The translations under genes were made by a program, and so were the position numbers. DNA of 64,000 nucleotides from NCBI GenBank assembly GCA_023374045.1, contig JAIOTZ010000034.1, positions 1 to 64,000 on the forward strand, written 5' to 3'. This stretch comes from Limonium bicolor. Its lineage: Eukaryota > Streptophyta > Magnoliopsida > Caryophyllales > Plumbaginaceae. Every line of letters starts with the position of its first letter. Within the stretch, counting starts at the first letter, position 1. Shown here in pieces: positions 47,950 through 61,704 of the stretch. The notes beneath the pieces were generated by a model, which did not search any database, was not told where the DNA came from, and saw nothing but the letters and a program-made list of their open reading frames with translations.

Positions 47950-48645
47950 GATGACACTAGTTAGTAGCATCCACTAGGTACAGGCACATCTTTAAGCCTC
48001 TAGTGACTGGAACAAGGGGATCCATACTGAGAGCAGCTTCCTTATCAGGTGCGCTCTCATGATCAGGGTCGACCTCTTCCTCGCCCTCATCCTCATCCTC
48101 ATACTCGTCCTCGTCCTCGTCCTCGTCCTCATCCTCGTCCTTGTCCTCCCCCTCATCAGGATGATGTTCAATGTCTCTACTAATAGTGTCTTTGCCAACG
48201 ATGTCCCGAGGATCGATATCCATGTCAACCACTGGAGAGTCTGGAGGGGTACGGGGGTCATAATAGCTACCCCTAGCAGAAGTCTATGCCTCCACATGCT
48301 CCAGGTGGCGACTACCCTTACCCTCTATAGCATACCTGGAGCTATGGAGCTTGGCCCGATCTGCAGAAGACCAACCACCAGAAGATGAAGCCACTGGCAT
48401 TTTCGACCGTGGTATGTGTGCGTAGGCGTCGAAATCATCCAATGACTGGGCAGGGTGGACAAATGAGTGGCGTGGAGGGTCAGCATGACTATGTTGTGGG
48501 TGGAAAGACGAGTGTCATGGAGGATCAACATTATTGGGTCCGGCTTGTCCAGCACCGAGTGCATGACGGTATGAAGCCGTCATTGGCTACTCCACATTCC
48601 GGTTTTCTTCTTTTTGTTGTACACGTTCTTGATAGCTTTCTTCAA
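47950..48645 (-). pseudogene. acidic low-complexity coding remnant upstream of PMD
   Basis: Minus strand, about 48420-47950. A frame with SSRYAIEGKG, YYDPRTPPDSP and VDMDIDPRD leads into a run of about 25 Asp/Glu residues made of GAG/GAC-type codons (48150-48060), then PLVPVTRGLKMCLYLVDATN. Upstream is a Lys-rich stretch starting near 48650 in another frame. It could be an exon of the PMD/MULE unit or the tail of another broken copy. The plus-strand hydrophobic frame here is only the complement of the acidic repeat. Confidence 0.4.
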
Positions 48646-48885
48646 CTTATCCATCACTACACAAGTTAAACAAAACACAATTATCGATCAGCTATACAAG
48701 TAAAACAAAAAATGCAAATCAAAGTGAACACTTAAACAACATATAAACCAAGCGATATTTAACAACATAAATGAATCAAAGCAAACACTTAAACAACAAT
48801 ATAAATAAAAAAACAATAGCAAAATACATTAATTAATATAAAAATACAAAAATCCCCAAAATGTATTGACTGACAGGATAAACCA

Positions 48886-49176
48886 TGGCTCCTCGTGTCG
48901 ATAGGCGGGGCGAGGTGAGGGCGCTCGTGTCGAAGGCCGGGGCAAGCGTCGCGAGGTCATGTCGAAGGCCGGGGTGAGCTACGCAAGTTAGTGTCGAGCT
49001 TTGGGGCGACACGCCTATTCGCTGGGGTTGCAAGGTCATGCCGAGCGTCAGGGAGGCGAGGGTGCTCGTGTCGAAGGCTGGGTGAGGCGAGCTAAGGCGT
49101 GTCGAGGCGCGGGGCGAGCGTCGCGAGTTCGGGTCGAGCTTCAGGGCGACACGCCTGTCCATTGGGGTTATGAGGC
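48886..49176. repeat. GC-rich tandem repeat cut by the E3 LTR
   Basis: GC-rich in AT-rich surroundings, with about two copies of a roughly 140-bp unit containing GCTCGTGTCGAAGGC, GCGAGCGTCGCGAG and GGGCGACACGCCT. The E3 LTR begins right after the second copy. 48660-48885 before it is AT-rich with no feature seen. Confidence 0.65.
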
Positions 49177-50694
49177 TGTAACATCCCAACTAGAAATCCA
49201 ATAAAAATAGCAAATAAAAGTCCCAAAACACACGGCAGAAAATATTACAGACGGTTGGTGCTACAACGCCGCCAGTCACCCACATGACTAGCAAGGCTAA
49301 GATCCAAATACAAATCCACATGTTACGGTCTGAGTCCTGAATACACACCGCTTATTTAAAACTCCAAAGCTACAAACAACAGTAGAGAAACTAAACAAAC
49401 TGATGTAGTCCCATAACCTGATCTCTACCCCCTACACGCGGTCGGTAATCACTTCTTCTTCAGGTACCTAAAAACATAGCCATCGAAATGGCTCAGCAAA
49501 TAATGCTGGTATGAACCCATGCAGCCCTAAGCTAGCGGGCCACCACAACTACTTGGTCATATACATGCGGTTCATTATTCAAAATGTAAACACGCATCAA
49601 ATAATACATACAAGTAGTCATACAAGGACAATAATATCCCATTGAGAAACATGACTCAAGAATGTCAAGTTAGTAATTTCTTTTAAAGCGGGTATGATAA
49701 ATCCTTCAAACGAGGTAAGACTCCCGCGCTAATGGTCGGGTAATAAATCTTGCAGGAGAGGGAACATAGTCAACTCCCGTGCTTAAATATGAGTGGGTAT
49801 AGTACCCTTGAGAGAATGTAATCCTTCTCCCAACTTAAAATGCTCCGGTATTATCCCGGTGAGTGGACAAAGTCTACACCCAAAACCACCGTCATGACGT
49901 ATACTGTATTTGAGGACGACCTGAAACAGGTACAACCTCCATAATCTCATGCATGGCCAGAACATCTAGGCTCCTCGCTTCCCGTAGTAGAACAAGGTCA
50001 GTGTCTCATAAGGATGTAGTTTGTAAGGGAAGTTAGTGAGAAAACTTGAGTGCAAGTTCTCGTACGTATACACGTAGGTACGGTTAGAATGGTTCACATA
50101 TGATTATAAAACAATCACAACAATACACAAATGTAGGAACAATGTATTTTATACAATTATCTTGGTCGTTTATTTCACACAACAGATAGCACACAAGCCG
50201 GTGTAATGCGTTAGCAAACAGGTTGCAAGAATCCATACCGTTCACCGTAGTTGTACTAGGTAAATTCCCGGACCACGTCAGGTTAAGTATAGTCCTAGAA
50301 TTGAATTAACTGAGAGTGTTATTGCAGGATAACCTCATATAAGATTCTTACGTACCATAAAATGATTACTTAGTCTCTTGTTATTTCGCGTGAGGTTTGT
50401 AGCCTTCGTTTATGGCAGTTCTCCTTTTCCCACTTTCATGATCTTATGCATAACTCATTATTTATATTTATTGTATATCTTTTGATTTATTTATTACCCT
50501 CGCATTTCTTATATGTATATATATTTATACATGTTCGTTTGATATTTATTCACATGTTAATGATTGCCCAAACGATAGTAATTCCCAAATTTGTCATCAA
50601 CCTTTATTGACCAAGCTTTACTTAATTCTCCACATAACTTTTATTTATTATCTCATAACCTCAAACATTATTTAGTGTTTACAAATTAAATTTG

Positions 50695-53503
50695 TAACAC
50701 CCCGGATTTTCTAACCTTTTATTTGGTCAATTTTTTTTTGCAATTCAAGTTTAATATTCGTAAAGCAGTGGAATCGAAACCTAAAACCCGGGTATTATTG
50801 CCACACTCGCAAACTAAACGAGTGCTAAGGCCTAAATAATTAACTCACTAACGACTATTATTATTAATAAAGTAAATACAACGCCTATTAAAATAATTTC
50901 TTACAAATGTAGAATTATCAAGCCAAAAATAAAACCCAACTATAAATAATCAGACTATGTGGAGTCGTCTTCCCAAACCTCAAGGACTTCATCAGTACCT
51001 GTGGCAAAGTCCAAACAAACATAGAAAGGGCCACAATAAAGTCAGAAAAACTGAGTAAACTACCACTTCACTCTGTAAAAAATATTTTCTCTTTTGAAAA
51101 CCATTTTAACGATATAACCACACAACACACAATTTATTTCAATAATATTAATACACAACAATAAAATTATCAATATGGTAGAATACTCCATGATTTCTTA
51201 TTAACTCAAGAATATAGTTGTCAATTTCATTTAATTATCTTCCTTGTCCCAACGCATAGCTAGGACAAAACAACTTTACTTTCTCTTTGGGTACAACACG
51301 CAGCTGTAACCCGGACCCCAACATGCAGCTGAGAATCCAACCAAGCCACTAAATCCTTAAGTGTGCACACCCCCAATAGTTCAAAGGACTAAGGAGTGAT
51401 CTAGGGCTAACTGTGTCCTAGTGCGGCCCACAGTATCTCAAACTTATGTGTCCTAATGCGGCCCGCATTTATCATCTCAACCATGTGTCCTAATACGGCC
51501 CACATGTACCATGGTATAATCTTCTTATAATTCCTTTATTCATTGTTATTATTCACCTTATAATCTCATTTTAATACACATATACCACCAAAACTCAATC
51601 ATGCCACAATAATCATGACTAAATAATTACAATTCCACATAATCATATCATTAACATTTTCACAATGATCTCTCCTCTAAAAATAATACTCAATTATTTA
51701 CCATAAAATAAACCGCGCACTTTAATATTTCCAATAGTCATTATCATAAACATTTCATTTCCAAAATAATAGTCACTCACGGACAAGAATCACAACCACT
51801 ACAAAAAGATTTATTTTACGCAGTTAATACAACATTAGTGAACGCAGTAACTTACCTGATATTTAGCAACGATTCGCAACAACCAAGCACAAAATCTATT
51901 AATGTTGTCTTTCACAAATTCGGAGCTCTACTACCTATGCGCCGCGGATTACGTAGGAAGAAAACTTACTTATCTCTCCATCTCTACTTTACCCTTTGTG
52001 TGTGAGTTGACAAGCTGGATCTTCTTCTAACTATTTTTTTTATTTTTGTTATGCATGTGTAGAGAAAGTAACAAGGCATTCGTTTTTTCCTTTGTTTGTG
52101 CCTACATATACGCTGGTAAGGTGGGGATGAGTGTCGTGTATATATGTATGTATATATATATTTGTGTGTGGAGCGAAGAGTAAATAGAGAGGAAATGAAG
52201 AAGCAATATCTTGTTGTCTGGCTCGTACAAGAATGCAAAAGAGAGATGAGTAGAGGGGGATGGGAAAGACAGGAGACTAGATTGACTGATGAAAATGAGA
52301 AGGATGGCAACACTTATATAGATGACCAGGAAGTCTAAAAAAAGTGAGGGAATGCGAACTAGAAGGAATATTAACTAATTTATTAATGAAGATACTTAAA
52401 CCATTTAATTGAATACTAGAAAACTAAAGGTTAGGAATACGTAAAGATAAACTTATTTATTAAACAAATTAAGGAAATATGGATAGACGCAACCGACGTA
52501 ATATATAGAGTCAGGAAATACGCAAGGACAAAACTAACTTATTAACTAAAGTCAGAAAATATGGAAAGATAAAACCGACTTAGTAAATAGAGTTAGGAAA
52601 TATGAAAAGATAAAATTGACCTCTTAAATTAAGTAACAACAATTATAGTATTAAAGTAAGTAACAAAAGTTAAATTAAAAATCAATCATAGCCTTTAAAA
52701 CATATAATATTTATTATAATTTTATTTTTAATAGACAAAAGTACCACATTAATAAAAAACATGAGGATCATTATTATGACATAAAAATTACAATCGACCT
52801 ATTTTAAAACATGTTATTTTATTAACACGAATTATCTTATATATGCTCGTAAATTATAGTATAATACCATAAACTATTTATTATGCTCATGAACTAATAT
52901 ACTCATAAACTATATAATAGCTGTATTTTAAATCAATATTACTCTTTGAATCATATCATTATTATTATTATTACTCCATTTTTAATAAATAAATATACCA
53001 AGTTAACTAGAGAAATACAAGGATCATTAATACGAAGATAAAAATCACAACTACCATAGTTTTAAAATAGATTATTTTATTAAATGCATTGTCTTTATTA
53101 AATACTGTATAATATGCTCGCAAACTATATAATATATTTGTAAACTAGAAAATAAATGTATTTAAAATTTAGGGGTATTTCAGAAAATACCAAAAGATGT
53201 CACCGACGTATGGTAAAACTAACTTATTAAGTGTCTGTAATAAAATCAACACCATCATTATTATAAACAAATTAATACACTAAAACGATAGAAAATACAC
53301 ATGGATCATATTATGACATCAAAATCATAACCGACTTATTTTCAAAACGGATTATTTATTAATAAGAACTACCTTTATTAAATACTACATAATGTGCTTG
53401 TAAATAATATAACATACTTATAAACTATATAATATACTCGTAATCCATATAATATAAATGTAAACTTTATAATATATTGATTTTAAAATTTAGGGGCATT
53501 TCA
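50695..53503 (-). mobile_element. S3: solo LTR
   Basis: TGTAACACCCCGG ... GGGGCATTTCA, 2809 bp, between exact AAATT copies (50690-50694 and 53504-53508). No internal region is present. The only frames (51984-52313, 52144-52338) lie in simple sequence with TATATG runs and have no domain. Confidence 0.9.
52740..53503. repeat. three degenerate tandem copies of about 260 bp in S3
   Basis: Each copy has GGATCATTA...ACATAAAAATNACAA, then TTATTTTATTAA and a run of TATAATATNCTCGTAAACTA words, starting near 52750, 53010 and 53290. The last two end in AAATTTAGGGG(T/C)ATTTCA (53180 and 53503), so the LTR terminus itself has been duplicated. Confidence 0.7.
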
Positions 53504-56500
53504 AAATTCCTTTTACTATTTAACCCATAGTTTTAATTTCCATAATTCCTTTAATCACAATTCTTTTTCTAACTCCTCCAAATATCCACATAGGACCTAT
53601 AATTATTTAAATCCAAATACTTACCCCTATATTATCGGTTATTTACAAAACAATCCCATTAATTCATACACTTAACATTTCCCCACTAATTACATTTTAC
53701 TATATAGTTTTAAGTCCTTAATTAATTAATTGATTTCCACCTCCATAATTCATTAATCCCATGGTCACAAACTTTCGAAAATTATAGTTTGTCCACACTA
53801 AGTTTCGGCCTTGCTCCTATTTTACTATAATTACATTTAACCCCAAAAACTTATATAGTTATATAACTTATAAATTAGTGTTATATTTAATTCCTTAAAT
53901 TTCGAATGGCACCAAAAACTTCCATTAATTAACTTCCGCCCCTACTTACATTCTAGATTTCATATAACTTTATAATTACAATTTCATCACCCCAAAACTT
54001 TTGTAAACTTAATATTTTATGTCATAAATCATTTTAACCAAAGTTTTCGGTCAACACTTTGACCAAAGCCTAGTTTCATTACTTAATACATTATTGTACC
54101 CTAAATTAATAATACTACTCGGCTGTGCCAAATTTTCCAGAATTTAAAAATAACCCCAAAACTTTATTAATTGTTATTTTAACTTCTAAACACTTATTTA
54201 ATTCACCCCAAATTCATAATATTAATTCCTCGCTTATATTATTCATTATTATGCCCATGACATATTATTCTCAGCTTTCACCAAATATTCCCATAACTTT
54301 CTAAAATTATTTTTTACCACAAACTTATTAAACTAGTCATTTAACACTAGTAATTATTTTTAAACTTACCCAAAACCTCTTATATACTTTTATATACTTA
54401 TATAGCTCATAAAACCCATATTACTCCATAAGTGTTTGGAAATAATAATATATTACCAATATGGTTTTCTAAAACTTGATTATAACTTAGTAATTATACA
54501 TAAATACTTTTGAGTCATAAACTCGTCCAAAAATTATTGTAAGGTCTTAGACATATTATTAGCTTAAATTAAGACAATTTCCTCCCTAGAACTTTCGGCA
54601 TTAAATAAACTTTCTATATCGTTTTTATGACTAAAAACATACCTTAAGGTATTAACTTTAGTTTTATAAATTATAATTGTTTTTGTTGGAAAATAACCTC
54701 AATATTCTTGGCCTTATTAATTTAGGGTGTTTACATAATTTTTTTCACAATTTTTAAGAGCTTAAACAAAGCTTAAAACATCAAGGATTAGCTTAATAAA
54801 CCTGCTCTAATAGGTAGATTCTCCCACTTGATTTCTTCACAAGTCCAAGAGCTTTCAAGAAGCTAGAACTCATCATATTTTTGGACATGTTCCAAAGAAA
54901 TAAAAAGTTTGGATTTATCTTAACAAGGATCTTAAGTAGATTTATAAGTAGTTTTTCAAGGATTTACCTTAGGTATTTTACCTTAGATTTTTGGCACTCC
55001 TAGGTGAATGAAAACCACTTCCTTCATGAAATTGATGAAGAAAATATGTTTATAGAGGTTGGTGTTTTCGGAACATAATTGTAGAGTATCTTAGGAATTT
55101 TTAAGCACAAACATTTACCTTAACTTGTTCTTGGTAGCTCTTTGTATTAATGTAGAATCAAGCTACCTTCCTTGGAGCTTAATTGTGCGCACACTTAAGT
55201 AGTATTTGGTTGATGTTTCTTCAAGAGTTGATGAATAGCTAGGAATTTTAACACAAAAATGGAGATATAAGTTAGAACTCCATTAATTGACTTAGGAAGT
55301 TCAAATGAAGAAAAGAGAGGAGTAGAAGAAAGCTTATTAAACCTGCCAAGTGAGGCATGAATGAAACCCATGCTTGCCGATTGATAAGTAGGAATGAAAG
55401 AACAGTTTTGTGAATTTTTTTTCTTAATGATTTGCTTTAGTTAATTAATTATTAATGATATCACTAACCCCCTCCTTGACTTAAAGAAATCGGCACTTAT
55501 TGTGCTAAGTGGAGCTCAATTCCACCGAATGCTAAGGTAAGATTAGGAGGAATTATTGTTATGTCCCATGAGAATTGTTTTATGTCTTTACTTTAGACTT
55601 TGACTAATTATTCACCCTCCACATATGTCTCCCATTTGTTCTTGTCTTCGTACTTATGGATGAAGATTAGATAATTAATCTCATAGTTGTATGGCATAAG
55701 ATCATGGTGATGTTAGGTATATGTATTTTAGTTAGTATAATTAGATCTTATCTGCTTTCCTCTAATATGCTCACACCACCATTATAGCTATGGTTTTCGG
55801 CATCTATGGCTGATACGAGAGGTGTATTATTTTTCCTTGTCTTTGTTAATTGCAACATGTAATTTCTTGAGGTATAGAACTACTTTTATTAGTTAATTCC
55901 CACTCTAACTAAAGCTAAACTAACCTTGTTTTCTTGCAGGAATTTTCGGAAATGGTAGGCATATACTATGGGGTTTGATCTTGTATTATTGTTGTATAAT
56001 GGTGGAAGGGTGACACATAAAGTTTACAAGTTAAATAGGGGATTTAAATCATCACAAGTGTATGTAGATAACCGATTTTAGTATAAATAAGCTACAGATT
56101 TTTTTGTCAATTTTGGGCACATGTACACCACGTTAATCATGGTGTTTAGTACAGATTTTTTTATTAATAGCTAGTGCATTACCGTTAATGACATGAGTTT
56201 GCTACAGATTTCTTTTGCTAATTAAGAGTACATGAACTGCCGTAGCATATGGTGATTGTTACAGAATTTTGTTTGGTTAATCCCAAGTGTATTACCATAA
56301 TCAAGTGATGATTACTTCAGATTTTTGTTTGCCTAAGTACTAGTGTATTACCGGTAATAATAAGTATATACTGGTAGATTTAAGTTGTCTTAATAATATA
56401 TACTCTTATATAAGGTAGGTACATTAGGTAGTTAATTGTTTTACTAAGTAAAAGTGTGTAAAATAAGTCCTAAATTTAATATACAAAACCGGCAATTTAG

Positions 56501-57188
56501 GCTAGATTTTATAACTTGTAATGTCTTGTATTATTTGTAATGTTATAACATTCTTTATGTATTATGATTTATATTTTGTGTTTGTAACACCCCAACTCAA
56601 TCCAATTGTGGTCTCGCAACTTAACAGCATATATATATACATGTCATAGCGGAATTCTTTACAATCCAGGACCTTGCCACGGTCTGACTACAGAATATCC
56701 GAACATTAGTACATAACAACCTTAACCAAATACATATTCTTATTACAATCCTCTCACATCCTATACATCTTACTAACTCAATTGCCATACGAGTGTACAT
56801 GCACAACTCGTAGGCCACACTTAATCCTTAACACTTGTATCCTCTTCTTACTCTCGCGACGGCCGCCTCCTGATGTACACCTGTGTAGTAAAAACAGCCC
56901 CCAAAGGGGGTCAGCACGAATGCTGGTACGATCCCCTCATGGCCCCCAAGCTAACGTGGCTACGACGACTAATTGTTGATAGCATGGAGGTTGATTAAAT
57001 GCACAACATAATAGAAAGTGCAGTAAACACAACTCAGATATGAACAATCAAAGTTCACACACAATGAACGACTTAAATGCGTTCCCTTAATTAGAGAGTT
57101 AGTTATTTAACTCCTTAAGTAATGTGCCCTCTTAATCTTAGTCCATCCTTATCTCACCTCAATCTTAGTCTTATCTTAATCTGAAAAA

Positions 57189-57418
57189 CAACCATCCTTT
57201 AATAAGGAGTGGATGTCGCTTATCTTAATCTTAATTATACAAACCATCCTTTAAAGAGGAATGGTTGCAATTCATCTTAACCTTACCTTAATCTTAAACT
57301 TAACAATACAAACCATCCTTTAATAAGGAATGGTTGCAACTTATCTTAACCTTACCTTAGCCTTAATCTTAACTTAATCTCAATATACAAACCGTTCCTG
57401 GAAGGGAATGGTTGTAGC
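57189..57418. repeat. amplified hairpin unit in S4
   Basis: Four copies of a unit containing AACCATCCTTTAATAAGGA / AATGGTTGCAAC, each an imperfect hairpin, separated by CTTAATCTTAA-rich spacers. Element A has one copy at this place (ACAACCATTCCCTTCCAGG near 7993). Confidence 0.75.
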
Positions 57419-58255
57419 TTAATTCGAACCTGGGATTTAGGTGATCCCACCGCACCATCTTAATGCCACCTACTCTGGACGGGAGTCCAGCGCAGCTGAG
57501 CCGGCAACCGGCCCTAGGCTACAAGTCCAAAGACAAGTCCTTAATCGGAGGTCGAATCTGCTATAGATAACGACCCCCTTTCCTTAGCATGCATGACCGG
57601 AGATCGGTCCCGGGTTTCCTCACTCAAGTTCCAGTTAGTAGTAATCTCAAGACCCTGTTTGTTGGTTAACCTCTTTCGGTTCATATCGTCCCTTATCAGG
57701 GGGCGTTCCTTAGTCTCACTCAATTCCTTACTAAACATTGGTTAGTAAGTTCTCACGGTATGTTGTGTTAGTTTTCAAACATCACACAACAATACAAGAA
57801 ATTAATATATTCCGGTTGCATGCTTTATCTTGTTTAGTGAGCACACAAAAACAAATAGCACACAAGCCGAGGGACACCTCGTTAGCAAGCAGGTCACAAG
57901 AGAACTGTACCGTTCACCGTTGGTCGTTCGGTTGCTTACTCTCTTCTGGAGTCCAAATCCCCAAGTCCTAAAACATTCATTCAGTTTTAGGTTATTAATC
58001 ACTTAACTTAATCCAACTTACTTAACTTACTTAACTTACTTACCCCTCAGTGATTCCCACCTAACACCTCTTAAGTCTTACAACTTAATCTCACAACTTA
58101 ACCTTAAACTTTTAAGTTTATACTTAACTTAACTTAATCCCTTAAGTTCTTAGGGTCCTAATCTTTACCACCCTACCAAGGGTATACCTTATTACCTATT
58201 ACCATCCTTAGAATTCAAAATTTCTTTTTTTTTTAATTCTTTTTTTTATTTTTAG

Positions 58256-58590
58256 GCCCGACCGAACTTCCGACCGACCTTACCTAAGGTCGGTCCATTC
58301 CAGAACATATTACCGCTTGAAAATTCTACCCCGACCGACCTTGCAAGTCCGGTCCCAAGGTCGGTCCATTCCCGAGAGTTTCCCCCGTGGGAAATTTAAG
58401 CTCGACTGAACTTGCCAAGTCCGGTCCCATGTTCGGTCGATTCTAGAGACTCAATTCCTTCACAAATAACAAGCCCGACCGAACTTGCAAGTCCGGTCCC
58501 CAAGTTCGGTCGGTTCCAGAAACTTTCTCCGGCAGTGTAGACTGAGCTCGACCGACCTTGCAGGTTCGGTCCCAAGGTCGGTCGGCTCCA
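58256..58590. repeat. GGTCGGTC palindrome array in S4
   Basis: Five units in reverse orientation, homologous to the six-unit arrays of A. The stem halves differ between copies, but units keep pairing forms such as CCGACCTTGC/GGTCGGTC. Confidence 0.83.
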
Positions 58591-61500
58591 GAACCTTGTT
58601 TCTAAATTCCCATTTGACTCCAAACTTCTCCACAAGTTCCCCCATGTATCCTAATACCATTTAGGCACTTAAACTCACCTTAGAACTTCCACCAAACTCT
58701 CCAAAACAACTTCCAAAGATCTTCTCAAACATTTACTAAATTCTTACAAACACTCCTAACACTTGTCATATATTCCTTACATTTCCAACTTGTAACCTTG
58801 CCAAAACTTCAACCAACCCAAGTGTTCCCTCCTTAACAGTCTGAGCACTTCATAAACATCATCTTCCATCTTCAATTCATTTACCAAGACTTCCTCAAGT
58901 CACCTTGCATATCCATGCACAAATTCCTCTCCTTTCCTTTGGTTACTCACCACTCTTAAACTCTTCAGCTTACCCATACATTTCTTTTCACCACTTATCA
59001 CCTTGACCTTGTTCTTCAATCTTCACTCCCATCACCTAAGTCCACTCATTACCATCTAAACTATAACCTTATTGTTCCACTACTAGCATCATCACTACTT
59101 AGGCAAGCTTCCCAAGACTTTCATTGATATATTCCCAAGTTCATACCTAAATCACCTTAAGCATTATACACCTTCTCCTTAAAACTTATGCACAAGTCTT
59201 ACATTCCTCATATCATGATTTTGGTGTGTTTAATACACTCACCAATCCTCTAATTCCTCCTAGACATCTCTAGGTCATTCTAAACCTCAAGAACTCCTTA
59301 GTTAACTCATTTCCACCCAATTTCCTTTTCATGCTCCCTAGTAAACCCTAGGGCATATTAGCTCACCACTACCACTTAAACACTTTGTTTTCTACTCAAA
59401 TTTCGCCATAGCTTCTCTAGCATCTTATCATGCCCAAATGCATTGTTTTCCTCATTCATCCATCTCACGAACATCAAGTTCTTTCTCATCACATCTCACC
59501 ACCAAACCAACTCATTCACAACAACTCATTATATTGCAATAATCTTAAATTGCATAGCACCAAGGCTCTTAAATGACATGGCTCTTAGGCCCTTAAATGA
59601 CTTAAACTTAAACACTGAATTTCCCACATATAAAAGCTTTCAACCTGCAAATACACCCATCAATCTCATAGTAATTATAATGCTCTTAAAATCCATCTTA
59701 AACTTATATTACTAACTCATTCCCATTGGCTCCTTAGTCACAAGTTCACAAGCTTATTTAAGCTCTTTTTCTTAGGTTACATAACCCATTACCTAATGTA
59801 AGCCCTAGGCTACATTGGTACCCATCTAAAACTCATTCCTTAAACCTTAAACCACCATTAGGTAAGTAATTTACCTTGTTTTCTCAAGCTTATCTTAACT
59901 TCCTCCTTAGACCTTCTTCTTGCATGAATCTCGGCCACCACTTAAACTTCCTTTGCCAATGTTCTAACCAATATTCAATGACTCACATGAGTACTAAACA
60001 GTATACTAACCTCAAGGAATGAAAACCTAGGTTAGAAATGTGTTCTAAAGCATAAAAGTGGATGATTACCTTTGAAGTCTCAAAGTAGACTTGGGCATTG
60101 AATGAAATAGGACCTCCACTAGTCCTTGGTGAATAAAAGCTAGAACAAGGCATAAAAACAAAGCCCCATGAGTAGTAAATTTTCGGCCATGGTGAGGAAG
60201 TGATGGAAACATGATTTTTCTTACATTTCCTTTACCTTAAGAGAATGGAGAAGCTAATGAGCTCTTCAAACTTGATTTTCCTCCATCAATGGAGATTTCC
60301 CATGGCTCCAAAATGAAGCTTTTCCAATTTTGTAAAGATGGAAAGCTAGAGCTTGAGCTAACTAAGAATAATCTATGCTCACTTTTTGATTTGGAGCTAA
60401 AATGGGTAACTTATGGACATTTGAAGATGAAACAAGTATGGAGCTGGTTGGGCACTGTTTGGAACAGAGAGAACAATAAGAAAACCGTGGAAGAAGAAGG
60501 GGAAATGAAGAAGAGAGGAGAGAGGTAGTCTAATAAGGATATTTGCTTTATAAAAGCAAATAGTAACTTTCTTTACTTATCTCTTCTTTTTCCTTTATTT
60601 GATGAAGTCCATTGTGACTCATCCTTAGAAAACCGGCCCCCCTATCTTAAATAAGGCTAGTCATGGTCTTTGTTGACCAACTAATTAGCTTATATTGATT
60701 AAAACTTAAACTAGTCACTATTTGGCACTATTCACTAATCAGTGCACATATTTCTAAAATTTTTGATTTCCCATTGATTTAGGCTTCCTAATGTGATACT
60801 AATTAGTACACATGTTGATTAAAGAGTAATGATGGACATTTAGCCACTGAAAACTCAATTCTAAGACAATTTCTCAAAAATGTGCTTTAAGACTTCTTAA
60901 AGCACATTTTGTGTTTTAACTTGTTTTCAAGCTTGGTTTTCTTTGCTAATTGATTTAAAATGTCCATTAGCATATTAATAAAGTCTTATAATGGTATTTG
61001 GGTGCTAATCAAACTCACTCCAAGCTTAGAGCATGTTTTTGCCCTGATTGCCCTTAAGGCACTTTCTTGTGTTTTCCTTGGTTTAAATTGTCTACCAATC
61101 TTTCTAAGGCATATTCTAGCCTTACTACATCATAATTTGATGTTTACTTAGCATACTTAGGTTTGGGGTATTTCATAAGATTATGTAAAATAAATTTTTA
61201 CCTTGTTTAAAGGTGTGTTTATATTTATTTTAGTATTTATAAATGCCTAAGAGTCCGTAAAATATTTTTACGTTGTCTGTTAGTATTTTTAACGTTCACG
61301 AATCGGACGTTGTTATGTTACGAGTTGTATAAACGTTTATGTTGATCTTTCCTTGTTGTCGCTCGCTGTAACGAGCTTGCTATGCAAGGAATTTAATCCT
61401 CGTCGTTAACCGTTCATAAACGTTTTGTGTGAATATGTTAAGGTGTTAATAAAATTATGCCCGTTCATGTTGATGGTAAAACAACCATTTTTTTTTCTTA

Positions 61501-61669
61501 CGTAAACGTTTGTGTGCATGAATTTGCATGTGCACGCGTAATACTAATTTACGTAAACGTTCGCATGCATGGATTAGCATGCGTACGTGAAGATGTTATT
61601 CTTAGTTCAATACTATCATTTCTCGTTATTTAGTAGTTTTGTCGAGTTAATTAGGTTTGGGGTATTTCA

Positions 61670-61704
61670 ATCTATCCCCCTTAAGAGGACTTCGCCCCGA
61701 AGTC
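61670..61704 (-). other. E3 polypurine tract with upstream stem-loop
   Basis: Inverted ATCTATCCCCCTTAAGAG followed by GACTTC (61688-61693), GCCCC, GAAGTC (61699-61704). Same module as in A, B and E1 with different stem bases. Confidence 0.87.

Larger units (their letters stand above)
56583..61175 (-). mobile_element. S4: solo LTR related to element A
   Basis: TGTAACACCCCAACTC ... TTGGGGTATTTCA, 4593 bp. It aligns with the A LTR in reverse over its whole length (for example ACCTTGCCACGGTCTGA near 56670 and the palindrome array). Flanks GTGTT and TAAGA do not match, so no target duplication remains. It lacks S1, which shows that insert is younger than the family. No genes; the frame at 60289-60528 is unsupported. 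Confidence 0.85.
49177..61669 (-). mobile_element. E3 3' LTR (contains S3 and S4)
   Basis: Starts TGTAACATCCC and ends GGGGTATTTCA at 61669, directly followed by the inverted polypurine tract. Without S3 and S4 it is about 5.1 kb. Its pieces are 49177-50694, 53509-56582 and 61176-61669. The link between the first and last pieces is inferred from nesting and the matching end types; no second copy of this LTR is in the window. No genes are present in it. Confidence 0.7.

Noticed and set aside
48059..48388. Plus-strand hydrophobic frame rich in Leu, Ile and Val (109 codons)
   Set aside because: Complement of the Asp/Glu codon repeat on the minus strand; not a membrane protein gene.
49001..49204. 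Frame of 67 codons (and 118 on the other strand, 48833-49189)
   Set aside because: Made by the GC-rich tandem repeat and crossing the LTR boundary.
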